Part shown: piece by piece, positions 46,201 to 55,690 of the stretch | How the letters are laid out: each line of letters starts with the position of its first letter | Numbering within the stretch: position 1 is the first letter of the stretch | Notes under the pieces: model-generated | What the model was told of the DNA's origin: nothing | Seen by the model: the letters and a program-made list of their open reading frames with translations, nothing else | Databases searched by the model: none | Program-made: the position numbers and the translations under genes | From: Symsagittifera roscoffensis | Taxonomy: Eukaryota; Xenacoelomorpha; Acoela; Convolutidae | Direction of reading: 5' to 3' | DNA: 64,000 nt | NCBI RefSeq assembly: GCF_963678635.1 | Contig: NC_087065.1 | Coordinates: forward strand, 51,158,452-51,222,451

Positions 46201-46290
46201 ATCGCAGCCGGACATTACAGACCCTCTGACCTTGAAATAATTAGACAGAGGAGCAATTTAAGACACGTTGAGATGAACTTAACTAAATAG
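33995..46290 (+). CDS. Unidentified five-exon gene (3' part), disordered protein with SxIP-type motif
   Basis: Exons 33995-34253, 38774-39137, 39701-40069, 40465-40711 and 45920-46290 join in a single frame. The phases (2, 0, 0 and 1 bases carried over) match at all four junctions, and each intron is GT-AG with a plausible donor and pyrimidine tract. They encode about 535 residues ending at TAG 46288-46290. The first exon has no clear start and needs one base from an upstream exon, so the N terminus is missing. The protein is rich in Ser, Asn and Arg. It has an acidic start (DEYEEEGGEE), a short helical-looking piece (SQISDRDKARVEKIL), GSKIPVKRSSSLKK in exon 3, a possible helix FSSLLDVVIRNCDDIKALY in exon 4, and a C-terminal FIAAGHYRPSDLEIIRQR. 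SxIP in a basic/Ser context is how many microtubule plus-end proteins bind EB1, so a cytoskeletal role is a guess. Family not recognised. Confidence 0.7.
35220..35715 (+). repeat. Tandem duplication of about 310 bp in the intron
   Basis: 35220-35400 and 35530-35715 share GGGTTCA(T/A)TGGA, GACAGCTCCCCTGCAAT or GGCAGCTCCCTGCAAT, AAGAAAGTTATC and GGTTGTATGAAGC-type landmarks in the same order. A weaker third copy may precede at 34850-35110. Confidence 0.6.
36321..36438. repeat. Foldback 1 in the intron (arms about 40 bp)
   Basis: TCTAAATAGTGATGTTTCGA in the left arm pairs with TCGAAACATCACTATTTAGA in the right arm. The loop is about 38 bp. Confidence 0.8.
36461..36614. repeat. Foldback 2 in the intron (arms about 60 bp)
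   Basis: CGGCAGACGGCATTAAAACA with CTATAAGTACAAGAG on the left pairs with CTCTTGTACTTATAG and TTTTATTGCCGTCTGCTG on the right. Wider landmarks outside both foldbacks are also inverted, so the two may be halves of one element. Confidence 0.75.
38774..39137 (+). CDS. Exon 2 visible of the five-exon gene
   Basis: The acceptor TTTTATACTGTTCCACTAG ends at 38773. The first C completes an AGC codon with the previous exon, then the frame reads IGDDDSNFCTTSMSSRGQ. The donor CCG|GTGAGC at 39137/39138 ends it in phase 0. Without splicing the frame would stop at 39165. Confidence 0.7.
39701..40069 (+). CDS. Exon 3 visible of the five-exon gene, carries SKIP motif
   Basis: The acceptor TTGCATTGTAG ends at 39700 and the frame then reads SSARLQGSKIPVKRSSSLKK. 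The SKIP residues are at 39722-39733. The donor GCT|GTAAGA falls at 40069/40070, phase 0. An unspliced extension would stop at 40163. Confidence 0.7.
40465..40711 (+). CDS. Exon 4 visible of the five-exon gene
   Basis: The acceptor GCGTGTTTTCAG ends at 40464. The frame reads DQQHNRSRLSKSLIGKS, then DDKFSSLLDVVIRNCDDIK and an Asn-rich run. The donor ACAG|GTATGA falls at 40711/40712 and leaves one base. This exon is too interrupted by its flanks to appear as a long ORF. Confidence 0.7.
40774..41930 (-). mobile_element. CCCGGG-TIR element, copy B (TA on both sides)
   Basis: The left end CCCTGGTTGACGTCC follows TA at 40772-40773. The right end TCAACCCGGG is followed by TA at 41931-41932. Iterons of the type ATGCTTATCATACAGTTTC crowd both ends, with at least five units in 41715-41930. 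The core word TTTATAACGTAGTCCAGGAT gives the minus orientation relative to copies C and D. No transposase frame is seen. Confidence 0.75.
42474..43120 (-). mobile_element. CCCGGG-TIR element, partial copy E
   Basis: It begins CCCTCCAGGGTTGAACTCC and continues with GTCATACAGTTTCATACTAT iterons and a TTTATAACGTAGTCCAATC core word. No matching right end is found before the Tc1 remnant. Confidence 0.5.
43152..44490 (+). pseudogene. Tc1/mariner transposase remnant with inverted ends
   Basis: Conceptual pieces in several frames read SRPAKLTRVDRR (about 43560-43605), EEAANILERRRSVKISSRTV then QRHSKKTGFDKI (43640-43740), PDECLFYP (about 43838) and WPANSPDLSPVENF (43979-44020). These are the HTH end and the DE and SPDLxPxE signatures of Tc1-like transposases. 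The region with the second catalytic Asp is deleted, and stops and shifts are frequent. TAAAGTGGAAAAAATTGATT at 43152 is inverted near 44403-44426, marking the terminal repeats. It is inactive and lies inside the intron before the last exon of the host gene. Confidence 0.8.
44870..45115. repeat. GTCGAA-rich degenerate array, locus 4
   Basis: GGTCGATCGATG, GTCGAGCACGTCGAAACAGC, GTCGAGAGAGTCGAAAC and similar words recur. It is a decayed relative of the arrays at 4250 and 5640. Confidence 0.55.
45340..45515 (+). repeat. Short tandem repeat, about 65-70 bp, three units
   Basis: AAGGTTCCCTGGACATACAT, AAGGGTTCGCAGGACATACG and AAGGGTTTCCAGGACAAACA start successive units. Each is followed by TTGTTT(T/C)TGA, and the first two also by ACGAAGTC. 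Confidence 0.65.
45648..45850 (-). mobile_element. MITE family 1 copy, reversed
   Basis: It starts GCTCTTTTCCGCTTTACCC and contains TTTCGTGTTATTATGGCG, the reverse complement of the landmark at about 180-205. It sits about 70 bp before the last exon. Confidence 0.5.
45920..46290 (+). CDS. Terminal exon of the five-exon gene
   Basis: The acceptor TTTTTGCTTTCAG ends at 45919. GA completes a Gly codon begun in exon 4. The frame continues VRNNRAKSCPRGVRNHHP to FIAAGHYRPSDLEIIRQR and the stop TAG at 46288. Confidence 0.75.
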
Positions 46291-46612
46291 AAGAGAAGAC
46301 AAAAGAGAGTGATAAAAAGGAAAACAGGAAGAAAAAGGAAGCATGACATAAAGTGGGTCCTAAGTTAAAGTCTGAATAGGTATGAGCGAGGGAAGAGAGA
46401 AAAGCAGGAACTCTTTTCAAACAGTTTTGTACCATGCTCAATATATAGAATTGAATTTTATACTTATAGTCCGGTTTGGCTTCCTGTTCTTCACTAGAAA
46501 GCAGTTTAGAAGAACAGCTCCTCTCTCTCCATTCACAGCCTCGTTATCATCATCGACTAAAGGTTGTAGGCTTAAAAAGATATAAATCCCCTTCCATGCT
46601 CTGTCACCCCCC
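46291..46612 (+). other. 3' UTR and flank of the five-exon gene
   Basis: Lys/Arg-codon-like purine-rich sequence follows the stop. There is no canonical AATAAA close by. A short frame at 46382-46585 has no recognised content. Confidence 0.4.
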
Positions 46613-46712
46613 GAGTCGAGGTCCGCGACTTGAAGAAAAGTCTTTGTAAGTCGCGCCGCATACAGTTTTCAGACTGGACTTCGCAGTCGCGTCGCGGGAT
46701 TAAGTCGCTCCG
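46613..46712 (+). repeat. Degenerate leading units of the 50-bp satellite
   Basis: Diverged words such as GTAAGTCGCGCCGCATAC and AAGTCGCTCCGTCAG grade into the regular array. Confidence 0.6.
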
Positions 46713-47738
46713 TCAGTCTTTTCTTAAGTTGCACCCCCTAAGTCTTTTCTTAAGCCACGCCATCAGTCTTTTCTTAAGTCGCACCCCCTAAATCTTTTCT
46801 TAAGTCACGCCATCAGTCTTTTCTTAAGTTGCACCCCCTAAGTCTTTTCTTAAGCCACGCCATCAGTCTTTTCTTAAGTTGCACCCCCTAAGTCTTTTCT
46901 TAAGCCACGCCATCAGTCTTTTCTTAAGTTGCACCCCCTAAGTCTTTTCTTAAGTCACGCCATCAGTCTTTTCTTAAGTCGCACCCCCTAAGTCTTTTCT
47001 TAAGCCACGCCATCAGTTTTTTCTTAAGTCGCACCCCCTAAGTCTTTTCTTAAGCCACGCCATCAGTCTTTTCTTAAGTTGCACCCCCTAAATCTTTTCT
47101 TAAGCCACGCCATCAGTCTTTTCTTAAGTTGCACCCCCTAAGTCTTTTCTTAAGTCACGCCATCAGTCTTTTCTTAAGTCGCACCCCCTAAGTCTTTTCT
47201 TAAGCCACGCCATCAGTCTTTTCTTAAGTTGCACCCCCTAAGTCTTTTCTTAAGTCACGCCATCAGTCTTTTCTTAAGTCGCACCCCCTAAGTCTTTTCT
47301 TAAGCCACGCCATCAGTTTTTTCTTAAGTTGCACCCCCTAAGTCTTTTCTTAAGTCACGCCATCAGTCTTTTCTTAAGTTGCACCCCCTAAGTCTTTTCT
47401 TAAGCCACGCCATCAGTCTTTTCTTAAGTTGCACCCCCTAAGTCTTTTCTTAAGTCACGCCATCAGTCTTTTCTTAAGTCGCACCCCCTAAGTCTTTTCT
47501 TAAGCCACGCCATCAGTCTTTTCTTAAGTTGCACCCCCTAAGTCTTTTCTTAAGCCACGCCATCAGTCTTTTCTTAAGTTGCACCCCCTAAGTCTTTTCT
47601 TAAGTCACGCCATCAGTCTTTTCTTAAGTCGCACCCCCTAAGTCTTTTCTTAAGTCACGCCATCAGTCTTTTCTTAAGTCGCACCCCCTAAGTCTTTTCT
47701 TAAGCCACGCCATCAGTTTTTTCTTAAGTCGCGCCACT
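46713..47738 (+). repeat. Homogeneous 50-bp satellite, about 20 units
   Basis: Each unit joins a 24-bp half (AGTCTTTTCTTAAG then CCACGCCATC) and a 26-bp half (AGTCTTTTCTTAAG then TTGCACCCCCTA). Units differ at only a few fixed positions (CCACGCC or TCACGCC; TTGCACC or TCGCACC; AGTC or AATC; CAGTC or CAGTT). Identity is very high. The last unit ends CGCGCCACTTAAGG, close to the diverged AGTCGCGCC words found 16-20 kb upstream. Confidence 0.95.
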
Positions 47739-48429
47739 TAAGGCCTTTTCTCATTTAACGTGTCCGATATTGGTTCTGGTAGCATGGTTATTAAAACTCT
47801 ACAAGTCCTAAGTTTTTAAAAAATATTGTGCAATGCCTCGAGTTGCTATAATTTTTGATCAAGTTAAAAGCAAAATCTCCATAATTAGCTGGCTTCAACG
47901 CAATGTGGACAATTTTGAACCGGAAAGTTTCTTATTTTATCCAAAATCGAAGTTTCTCGGATAAAAAAAAATATATTGAGAAAAACTTCCCAAAAATGTT
48001 ACCAGTATAATCGATAATATGTCGCCAAATTATGTCACCATTTCTCTGAAACGAGAAAAAACTGGCTTCTGTGGCAGCCCTATGCTATGTAGTGACGAAC
48101 TCAAGCCAGTGTAAACAGTGAGAGTTTCGGTGTGGCGAGCACTGTAAAATCAGCCAGAACCTAAGCAGAAAGCCCGAAACAAATATAAATCTAAAGCTAC
48201 GTGCCCAGCGCGAACTAGGACACCCGAAACTGTTGCCGCATCAGATGACCAAGCAAAGTCTACAACAATCAACACTCCCCCAAAATCATATGCTCCCCGC
48301 AATTAAGCATATGAATGCGATCACCTGGAATGTTTATATTTGAATACAAGGGAAACATAAATTACCAGCGCTGCAAGCAAATGATCTCCTCGCCTTTAAT
48401 GCGGATTTTGCGTGAATAGAGGAAAGAAG
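47739..48429. other. Spacer, possibly LINE 5' part
   Basis: No clear domain. The stretch from about 48100 may already belong to the LINE remnant that follows. Confidence 0.35.
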
Positions 48430-50037
48430 ACTGCAAGGCGACAGTTCACAGATACTAATCTCCTTAGATGGCAAACCCGCATACAAGATTTTCCGAGAAG
48501 AGATGCAAAAGATTTATCCACTGTTGAAGCAGAAACCCCCGCTCTTATGAGATTGAACTGGTCATTGACAAACTAAAGTACAACAAAGCTTCCGGGACTG
48601 ATGACATCCCAGCTAAGCTCCTGAACCACAGAGGAATAAATTTTGAACAGCAACCGACTTCTATTTTGATGAGCATTTGGATAGCTAAAAAACCCCAGAA
48701 AAAGGATAGTAGCTGTGATTGCACCGAGGCTTAAGAAAGGCGAAAAATCCAATTGCGCTAACTACCGAGGCATATCCCTCCTATCCATACCCTTCAGGAT
48801 ACTATAGGTAGTGTGTAAAAGTAGGGTTGAAAGCGCATACAAGGGCACAGCAAGAAAAAATCAGGCCAGTTTTGAAGCAAGCAGAGGCTGTCGCAAGCAA
48901 ATACTTGCTCTCCGGGAATTTCTCGACCAAGAGTAAACATAAGAAAATGTGACTAAAATAATATTGAGGCTGATCTTAAAACCGCGTTCGACAGAGTAGA
49001 CAGACACTGAATTTAAACTATTTGTAGTAATTTTGGCTCGGATGAAGATCTAATTGCGTTACTAAAAGGCATGTAATCAGAGAACTCAGCAAAATGAAAG
49101 CTTGCATTTTTTTCCCGCGCTTATTCGAAATCCACAGTGAGGGAAGTCAGGAATCAGTAAATTTTTTTATTCAAGCTAGCGATCGTCTGGTCCACGTATA
49201 GCGCTCTCAACGGTGCGAACCTACTTGAAGGCCTGGACGATGCGAACGTCTCAGTTCTAGATTTTGCAGACGATATATGCCTCTTTGATGACAACACGGA
49301 CGACATTCATAAGAGTCTGGACAAAGTCACCTCTGAAGCAGCTAACACCGTTTGGAAAGTTAACACTAACCATGCAAAAACAAGTTCTGTTCGAATGGAA
49401 AAATCCCTCCCTCAGGGACAAATAAACCGATTAAATGAGTTTATAACTTCAGCTATCTCGAATGCATCATACAACTTGATGAAGACATCACATCTTCATT
49501 TCCAATTGCTTCAAACTGCCTCGAAACATTCTCGAGTCACTCAAAAATGCTAGAAAAAATGAAGTGCAAAGTCTCTAGTGCTCGTGCCAGAAGCACGCTC
49601 CTCTACTGAAGCGAAACCTAGCCCGTTTAGGTCGCTCACTTACGGAGATTGAGAGGAACTGAAAAAAACGCGTCAGAAAAAAGCAGCAAGAATACGACCA
49701 GCCTCTGGATCTTCTTTGAGAGAGAGCAAATAGAAAGATGGATTTATGCTAAACTATTCGTTCGGGACGTCCTAAATGGTGGGCCATGTTTCCCGGATTG
49801 GCCCTAGCGAGATTCCCAACGCTTTCCCCGAAATCTTCAACCGGAATCTTCAAGTGGAAACAATCCTGTGGTGGATCTAAGAAGCACTGGAGGAAGCTTA
49901 AGGAAGACGACGTAATCAAACTCGTCAAGCCCCCGGAGTGCACTGGAAAAAATGGAAAACAGAGTGATTTGGTTTTTGCAAGCAAAATGCCAATGACCGA
50001 ATCCGATGGAGAGATCTACTGTGTGATTTTGTCCTAA
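48430..50037 (+). pseudogene. Non-LTR retrotransposon ORF2 remnant, second LINE type
   Basis: Pieces read in changing frames: LDKLKYNKASGTDDIPAKLL-type RT start (about 48556-48620), NYRGISLLSIPF (48755-48795), TAFDRVDRH (about 48980-49005), LDFADDICLFDDNTDD with the FADD catalytic box (49258-49310), and a C-terminal segment (49786-49920) with the WWAMF...GGSKKHWRKLKEDDV pattern seen at the end of this kind of LINE. It is broken by frameshifts and stops. The last 83 codons remain open. Its RT motifs differ from the element at 28400, so it is a different lineage. Confidence 0.8.
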
Positions 50038-50894
50038 CACCCTACTTCGACTCCGATTAGGCAACATTTTCTTGTTTTTTTTTCTAAAACTGGCTAAAAA
50101 TGGCTAAAAATGTTATTTTTTATATATAAATTACATCATGCTATAATTCCACTGAACTCCAGTTTTACAGTTTTATCTCATTGAAAATTTTTTTGCCATT
50201 TAATCTCCAGAAAATCTTTGTTCTTCGTCATATAATTCCGAGAAAATATAATGTCTCCATAGTTTCTCTAGAAAATCTATTTAACGCAAGAATCATCATC
50301 AGCTTGAAGTTCTGTTTCAAACTTTAAAGCTTTGGAAAAAACAAGAGCAATCAATCAAATATCAAGTTAATTCAGTTTTTGCTAAAAAGTTTAGGAAGTT
50401 CCTGATAGTATTTTGTTTCAAAACAGTTTAGGGCAACAAATTGAGACATAAATAAGCTATTCAATCTGAAAACAAAAGCAACAATTATGGATAACTGAGA
50501 ACAAAAATAAACTAAAAATCATCAGTAAAATTTCAAAATTCGATAAAATTATTAAAATTGACCTGATGTTTGACCTGACCCAAAACAATCTAAAGTAAAA
50601 AAAATTGAAGCATGAAGCAACAGTTGAATTTAAAAACAGAAGAAACCCGAAAAGAGCAATGCGACCCTATTTTAACTAAAACTCTTCATCAAATTGATTA
50701 CATCAGCTGATGATTTTAATTTTGAGGCAATGAATGGAGGCATTAACAAGCAACTCAATGTCATAAGGAGAATAACATAAATTTCGACCCTGATTTATTA
50801 AAAAATTGACGGTAAAAAAATCTAATCGTGATAAAAATTCTCAAGAAGTTCGGATATTTTCTAACTCCAAAACATTCTACGTCAAAAACTGAAA
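50038..50894. other. Unassigned A/T-rich spacer
   Basis: No gene or repeat recognised. Confidence 0.35.
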
Positions 50895-51743
50895 ATTGAA
50901 TGCATTATGAAAACGCTTAATAATAACTTGTAATTAAAAACAACGAAATCAAAGTTTAATTCGTATAACAATTTGCTACATTTTTTCATACCACTAGTGA
51001 AAAGAGTTAATGAAAGCAAGTTTTTGTTGTGGTTTCAAAGTACAAAATCAAACTGAAAATGAGTCATAATTTAATCGCAAATGTATGTGGAAAAAAGATT
51101 TTCTTGACCTTTTAAGGTACGAAATTTTTTTTGAGATTACCTGGAGATTATACACAAAACAATAGGCTTCCTTGCGATTTCTCGGAGATAAACACAATGG
51201 ACCAAACTGTGTGTTTCACGTTCTTGTTGTTTTTTTTTTTGCTCTTCGTTTTTCTTTTATTGTTTCGATAAGTTTTTAACATGTTTAAAGACTGTTGTCT
51301 CTGGATTCAAGAGACGTACAAACACCAAAAAGTGCGCCTATCCAATGATTGTTTGGTCTCTAAGGAAAAAACCGCTTCTTGTTTTTCTATGGAGAGAAAA
51401 CATAGTAAAGTTCCAACTTAATTGACACAAAATTAAAATATTTTGATGGAAAAGACTTTTCATATAATATATTTCTTCATCTTCCAGCAGAAACATGTCA
51501 TGCTATTGATAGTTACAGGTTAATTTTCTCATATGAGTGATTATCAACGGAGGAACATCATGCAGGATGCTATGGACTTTCGGGATACGCGGAAAAAAAG
51601 TGTTCGTTGTTTTTTTTATGGAGAAAAAAAATTAAAATTCCAATATAATTTACACAAAATTGAAGTACTTTGGTTCAAAATTTTCTTTATATGACCTATT
51701 TTTTTGTCTTCAAACTGAAAAGTGTCATATAATTGATTGTTAT
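50895..51743. repeat. Dispersed repeat F, copies in tandem, interrupted by copy C
   Basis: 50895-51130 (TGCATTATGAAAACGC, TTTCATACCACTAGTGAAAA) recurs at 52250-52450. A unit of about 225 bp with CTATGGAGAGAAAACAT, GACACAAAATTAAA and GAACATCATGC(A/G)(G/A)GATGCTA occurs at 51375, 51600, 52675 and 53430. 51283-51355 also carries an inverted piece of the GCGGATTCCGC element (AGTGCGCCTATCCAATGATT). Confidence 0.65.
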
Positions 51744-53335
51744 CCCGTGTTGACCAAAAATGTTAGTCATACATTTCTCAAAAATCGAAAAACGCTAATC
51801 ATACACTTTTCATGCAATTCCATAAGGTCAGAATTTTGCATGAAAGGTCTATGGTTAGTGACTTTTTGTAAATGGAAACTGTATGACTAGCATTTTCCAA
51901 TAAACCAAAAAATTTAATTTCTCAAAATCTTTGGGATTTGTTCGTGACCGAATACAAGTGACAACAACCATGATTCACTCAAAACTAGACATCCCAAAGG
52001 TTTGATCGTCTTGCATATACAATGCATTGAGAACGATCTGAATTGTACGATTGTTTTCTTACCAAAATCATATTTTGAAAGCATCAAACATTTAATTTTT
52101 GGCAAAATTTTTCATAAAAGAATATTTTTAAAATTTTAATATTTTAAAAAAGCGTTTTTAAAAAAACTATCCAGCGAAACGAAGAAAAAAAACAATTTTT
52201 GTGTTTTCAGCACTACGTTATGCACAAAACTTTCTAAGTCAAAAGCTGAATTTTTATTGCATTATGAATGCACAAAAAGCTGAAAGTAAAATTTACAAAA
52301 CAAGAAGTTAGTTTGTAAAATGAATTTGCTAAATTTTATCATACCACGAATGAAAACACTTTATGAAACCAATAGTTTGTGCTGTGATTTTAAAGTAGAA
52401 AATCAAGCTGACAATGAGTCATATTTTAATTGCAAATATTTCGAGATTAATTTGAGAGTATATATAAAAAAAATGTCCTTGCGATTTTTTTGGAGATATA
52501 CACTTTGGACCAAACTGTGTTTTTCACGCTCTTGTTGTTTTTCTTACTCTTATTTTTTTTAGTGTTTTGACAAGTTTTTAACGTGTTTAAAGACTTGTCT
52601 CTGGAATCAAGAAACCTACAACCACCAGATTGTGCGCCTATCCAATGATTGTTTGTACTTTTAGGAAAAAACGTTTCTTGTTTTTCTATGGAGGGAAAAC
52701 ATTGTAAAATTACAAACTAATTGACACAATTAAAGTCTTTTGATGGAAAATATTCTTCATAACGCCTTTTTATTCGTCTTCGAGCAGAAACTTATCATTT
52801 TATTGATTGTTACAGGTTAACGTTGCCATATGAGTGATTATTAGCGGCGGGATGCTACGGAGAAACATTTAATTTTTCGCAAAATTTTTCAAAGATGAAA
52901 ATTTTTAAAACTTGAATTTTAAATTATCAGACATTGATCAAGGCATACATACACAAAACATGCTAAAAAAGAAGAAGTGCTTTGCGTTTTTGAAAAAAAG
53001 CTATCCAGAGAAACGAAAAAAAAAGAATTTTTATGTAATTAGGACAACGTAATGCACAAAAAAAGTTAAAGTTTGGATGCAAAAAAAGTTTTGAAAAATG
53101 TTTTTTAGTACAATTAAGAAATTAAAAGATTAGCATTTTGTTTCGACAAAATGTTTTTCTTCAATATTTATTATGATAAACCGAATTTTATACCAAAAAA
53201 TGAAAAAAAAAATTTTGGAAAATTGTTGAGACCAATTTAGCAAAATGTATGAAATTTGTACGACTAGTTTTTTTCATAGACTTAGTTAATGGAATTGTAT
53301 GGTTAGCATTTTTGGTCACTGGAGGTCAACCCGGG
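51744..53335 (+). mobile_element. CCCGGG-TIR element, copy C (composite)
   Basis: The left end is CCCGTGTTGACC and the right end GGAGGTCAACCCGGG, each with ATG(C/T)TAGTCATACA-type iterons inside. The flanks join to restore GATTGTTACAGATTAAC, which appears uninterrupted at 51508, 52800 and 53556. Core words AAAGGTTTGATCGTCTTGCA, ACTACGTTATGCACAAAA and TCAGACATTGATCAAG are shared with copy D. A segment of repeat F (about 52240-52865) lies inside, and CATTTAATTTTTGGCAAAAT is duplicated around it. No transposase frame. Confidence 0.75.
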
Positions 53336-53640
53336 ACAGATTAACTTTGCCATATAAATGATTATTAACTGAGAAACATCATGCGAGATGCTACGTAATT
53401 GCGAGATGCACTAGGAAAAAAAATTCTTCTTGTTTCTTTATGGAGAGAAAACATTGAAAAATTCCGAAATAAATGACGCAAAATTAAAGTATTCTGATGG
53501 AAAATATTTCTCATATATTCTGTTTTTTTTTCGTCTTCGAACAGAAGAAGATTGATTGTTACAGATTAAGTTTGCCATATAAGAGAGTATTAAAGAAGGA
53601 ACATCATGCGAGATGCTACATATTTTATGAAGCTACTTTT
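53336..53640. repeat. Continuation of repeat F after copy C
   Basis: CAGATTAACTTTGCCATATA, then GAACATCATGCGAGATGCTA, recur twice (53336 and 53563) at about 225-bp spacing. Confidence 0.6.
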
Positions 53641-54399
53641 TTTTAATGAAAAGAGTGCGCGCAAATTTTAGCACAATAAAAGCTTCTTAATCACCAAATT
53701 TGCAGCTTTTAACACGTCATAACCTTGACAAAAGCTTAAGTTCTTTATCCTTGCCGTGTTTATAGATATTTGATAATCATCCTAAGTGTTATTACCGCAC
53801 ACACAAGTTTTCTCGTACGAAACTTAACCCTGAATGTCTTGACAGCCCGATAAAGATTAGGAAATTTAGAATAGACCAATAAAAAAACGAAATATAATGA
53901 AAGGAACATGGGTTTTTAAATCTTAACACAGAGGCGAAGCAGAGCGACCCCCATTTGCGACAAAAATTAAACAGAGAAAAAAAACATTTAAAAAAAAACA
54001 AGAACGATTTTTATTATGCCTCGATAAAAGACAAGTAGGGTCCCAGCTAAAGCTAGATGTAGGTCTTTTGATAACTTTGTTACACTTATATGTGATATGA
54101 TGTTTATTTTCAAAAAAAAAGAACTTAGAACTTAGAACTTTACTCAAAACCATATTTATTTCTCTTCTGAACTAGAACAGAATGGTGAAAAATTATTAAA
54201 AAAATGAAACCTTCCCGAAGACATAAGTGATTTCGTGCAAACAATTAAATAGACCAGGCTTTTACCTGCGAAAATTTTCATGGTTTTGGCTCAGCGAGAG
54301 TCAATTCCCGTCGAAGTCAACGCTCTTCACAATAAACAGACCGTTAACGTGTAGACAAATAGCTTCTTGTTTTTTGCAATGTATGGGTCCCAGTTGTGA
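53641..54399. other. Unassigned spacer
   Basis: No convincing gene. The last part (from 54227) may be the start of the retroelement remnant below. Confidence 0.35.
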
Positions 54400-55690
54400 A
54401 GCCCGTTCCATGGGTTGTTATCACCGTTTCACCAACAATGATGTTAACGCTAAGCATCCCATCAATTTATATAGCCGACGTCTAACCGTACTGATGGTAC
54501 TGACATTCAATCACCAACAGATTCAACACCAATGTGTTGATTATCTGCGTGCTGTTATACAACAAGAGTATGTTGTTTTGGGGCTCCTGGCCGCCCTCTT
54601 TTCAAATTAACATCAGTGCTTGATACGCCGAAGTACAAAAGCCAACATTAGTTTGTCTATGATAGCTGACCTTGCGATCGAGCGACTGGGCCACCGACAA
54701 CCGCCATTCCGGAACTGCAGAGCAATTACTTCTGTCAGTTCATTGTAACGATTAGACGAAGCTCAGAGAAACGCTGTGGCTTCGTATTCACGTGAAAATA
54801 GAGACGTGCCGTTAACATTTAGGTTGTACCATCAATGAATACAAGTTTTTGTGTATAGGGTATAGAACGCTTCATTGTTTGCGAGGAACGCCTTCTGTCA
54901 TCTGGTCCGACAGGGTACGCATTTTTACTGGCTGGGCCAAAAAGTTGGTTGCCTGCATCGAGAATTGGAATCTCCATGTACTCATTCTGCGCGTACATAA
55001 AGGCCTCTCCTGGAAAATTAAACCAATCGTTCACCTCATCATGGAGATGTGTGAGAAAAGTTCGTCCGGAGCACCAAAAGATTTTTCAATGACATTCTCG
55101 GAAAACAAAAGCTAATTGAAGATTTCCTAGAAACTACGTTATGTTTGGTTGAGGAATCTCTAAACAACCGTCCGCCCTCATCTATATCCTCCAATGCGAT
55201 TGATTTTTAAGCGTTAAATTTGAATTTTTTCATTTCAGAACACCTCGAAAGTAGCTTTTCGACTTTAGATTTCGAGCAAAAATTCAATGATTGAAAGTGC
55301 TACGCCCAGGTGCTATCTTATGCAAATGCAATCAGGACTCTTTTACTCATTGGGTTAGTACATTTTAACGCTTAAAAACAAGCGAAATGGTTTTCTTCAG
55401 AGTCACACTTGAAAATTGGAGGCCTCGGTTGGATGATTGAGGAATGTATTCCAACAAGACATGAAACGGTAGCGCAAGTCAAGTCGTTGAACTTTGTCAA
55501 CGGCAGCATTGCGCGGTCATCCGTGAAAAAATTAGCTTTCGGTGAGTACTTTTGTCCGATCGGGAAATTCAGCTTATATCTCCAATTGTGCAAACCATTT
55601 AGATATTGGATTGGTTTTAACCAAAAGTTGTCCTTAAATCTAGGAAACTTTTTTAACCTAGATTTTAAAACTTGAATTAACTCTTGTCTT
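54400..55690 (+). pseudogene. BEL/Pao-type integrase and pol C-terminal remnant
   Basis: 54430-54605 reads as the zinc-binding end of a BEL/Pao integrase (KHPINLYSRRLTVLM, a HQQIQHQC segment, then VDYLRAVIQQEYVVLGL). After a shift come DLAIERLGHRQPPFRNCR (about 54669-54722) and an integrase core with first-Asp and SDR-type second-Asp regions (VIWSDRVRIFTGWAKKL, 54897-54950). Near 55145-55180 is a LVEESLNNRP stretch that marks the end of the core. 55425-55560 matches the basic C-terminal domain (WMIEECIPTRHETVAQVK, RSSVKKLAFGEYF). Stops and frameshifts make it dead. No RT or LTRs were recognised. Confidence 0.75.

Noticed and set aside
46713-47738. CRISPR-like array
   Set aside because: Repeats are contiguous with no unique spacers, and the host is eukaryotic. 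It is a tandem satellite.
54227-54830. Minus-strand Tc1/mariner transposase remnant
   Set aside because: A few HTH-like words appeared on the minus strand, but the plus-strand reading as a BEL/Pao integrase is longer, ordered and much more convincing.
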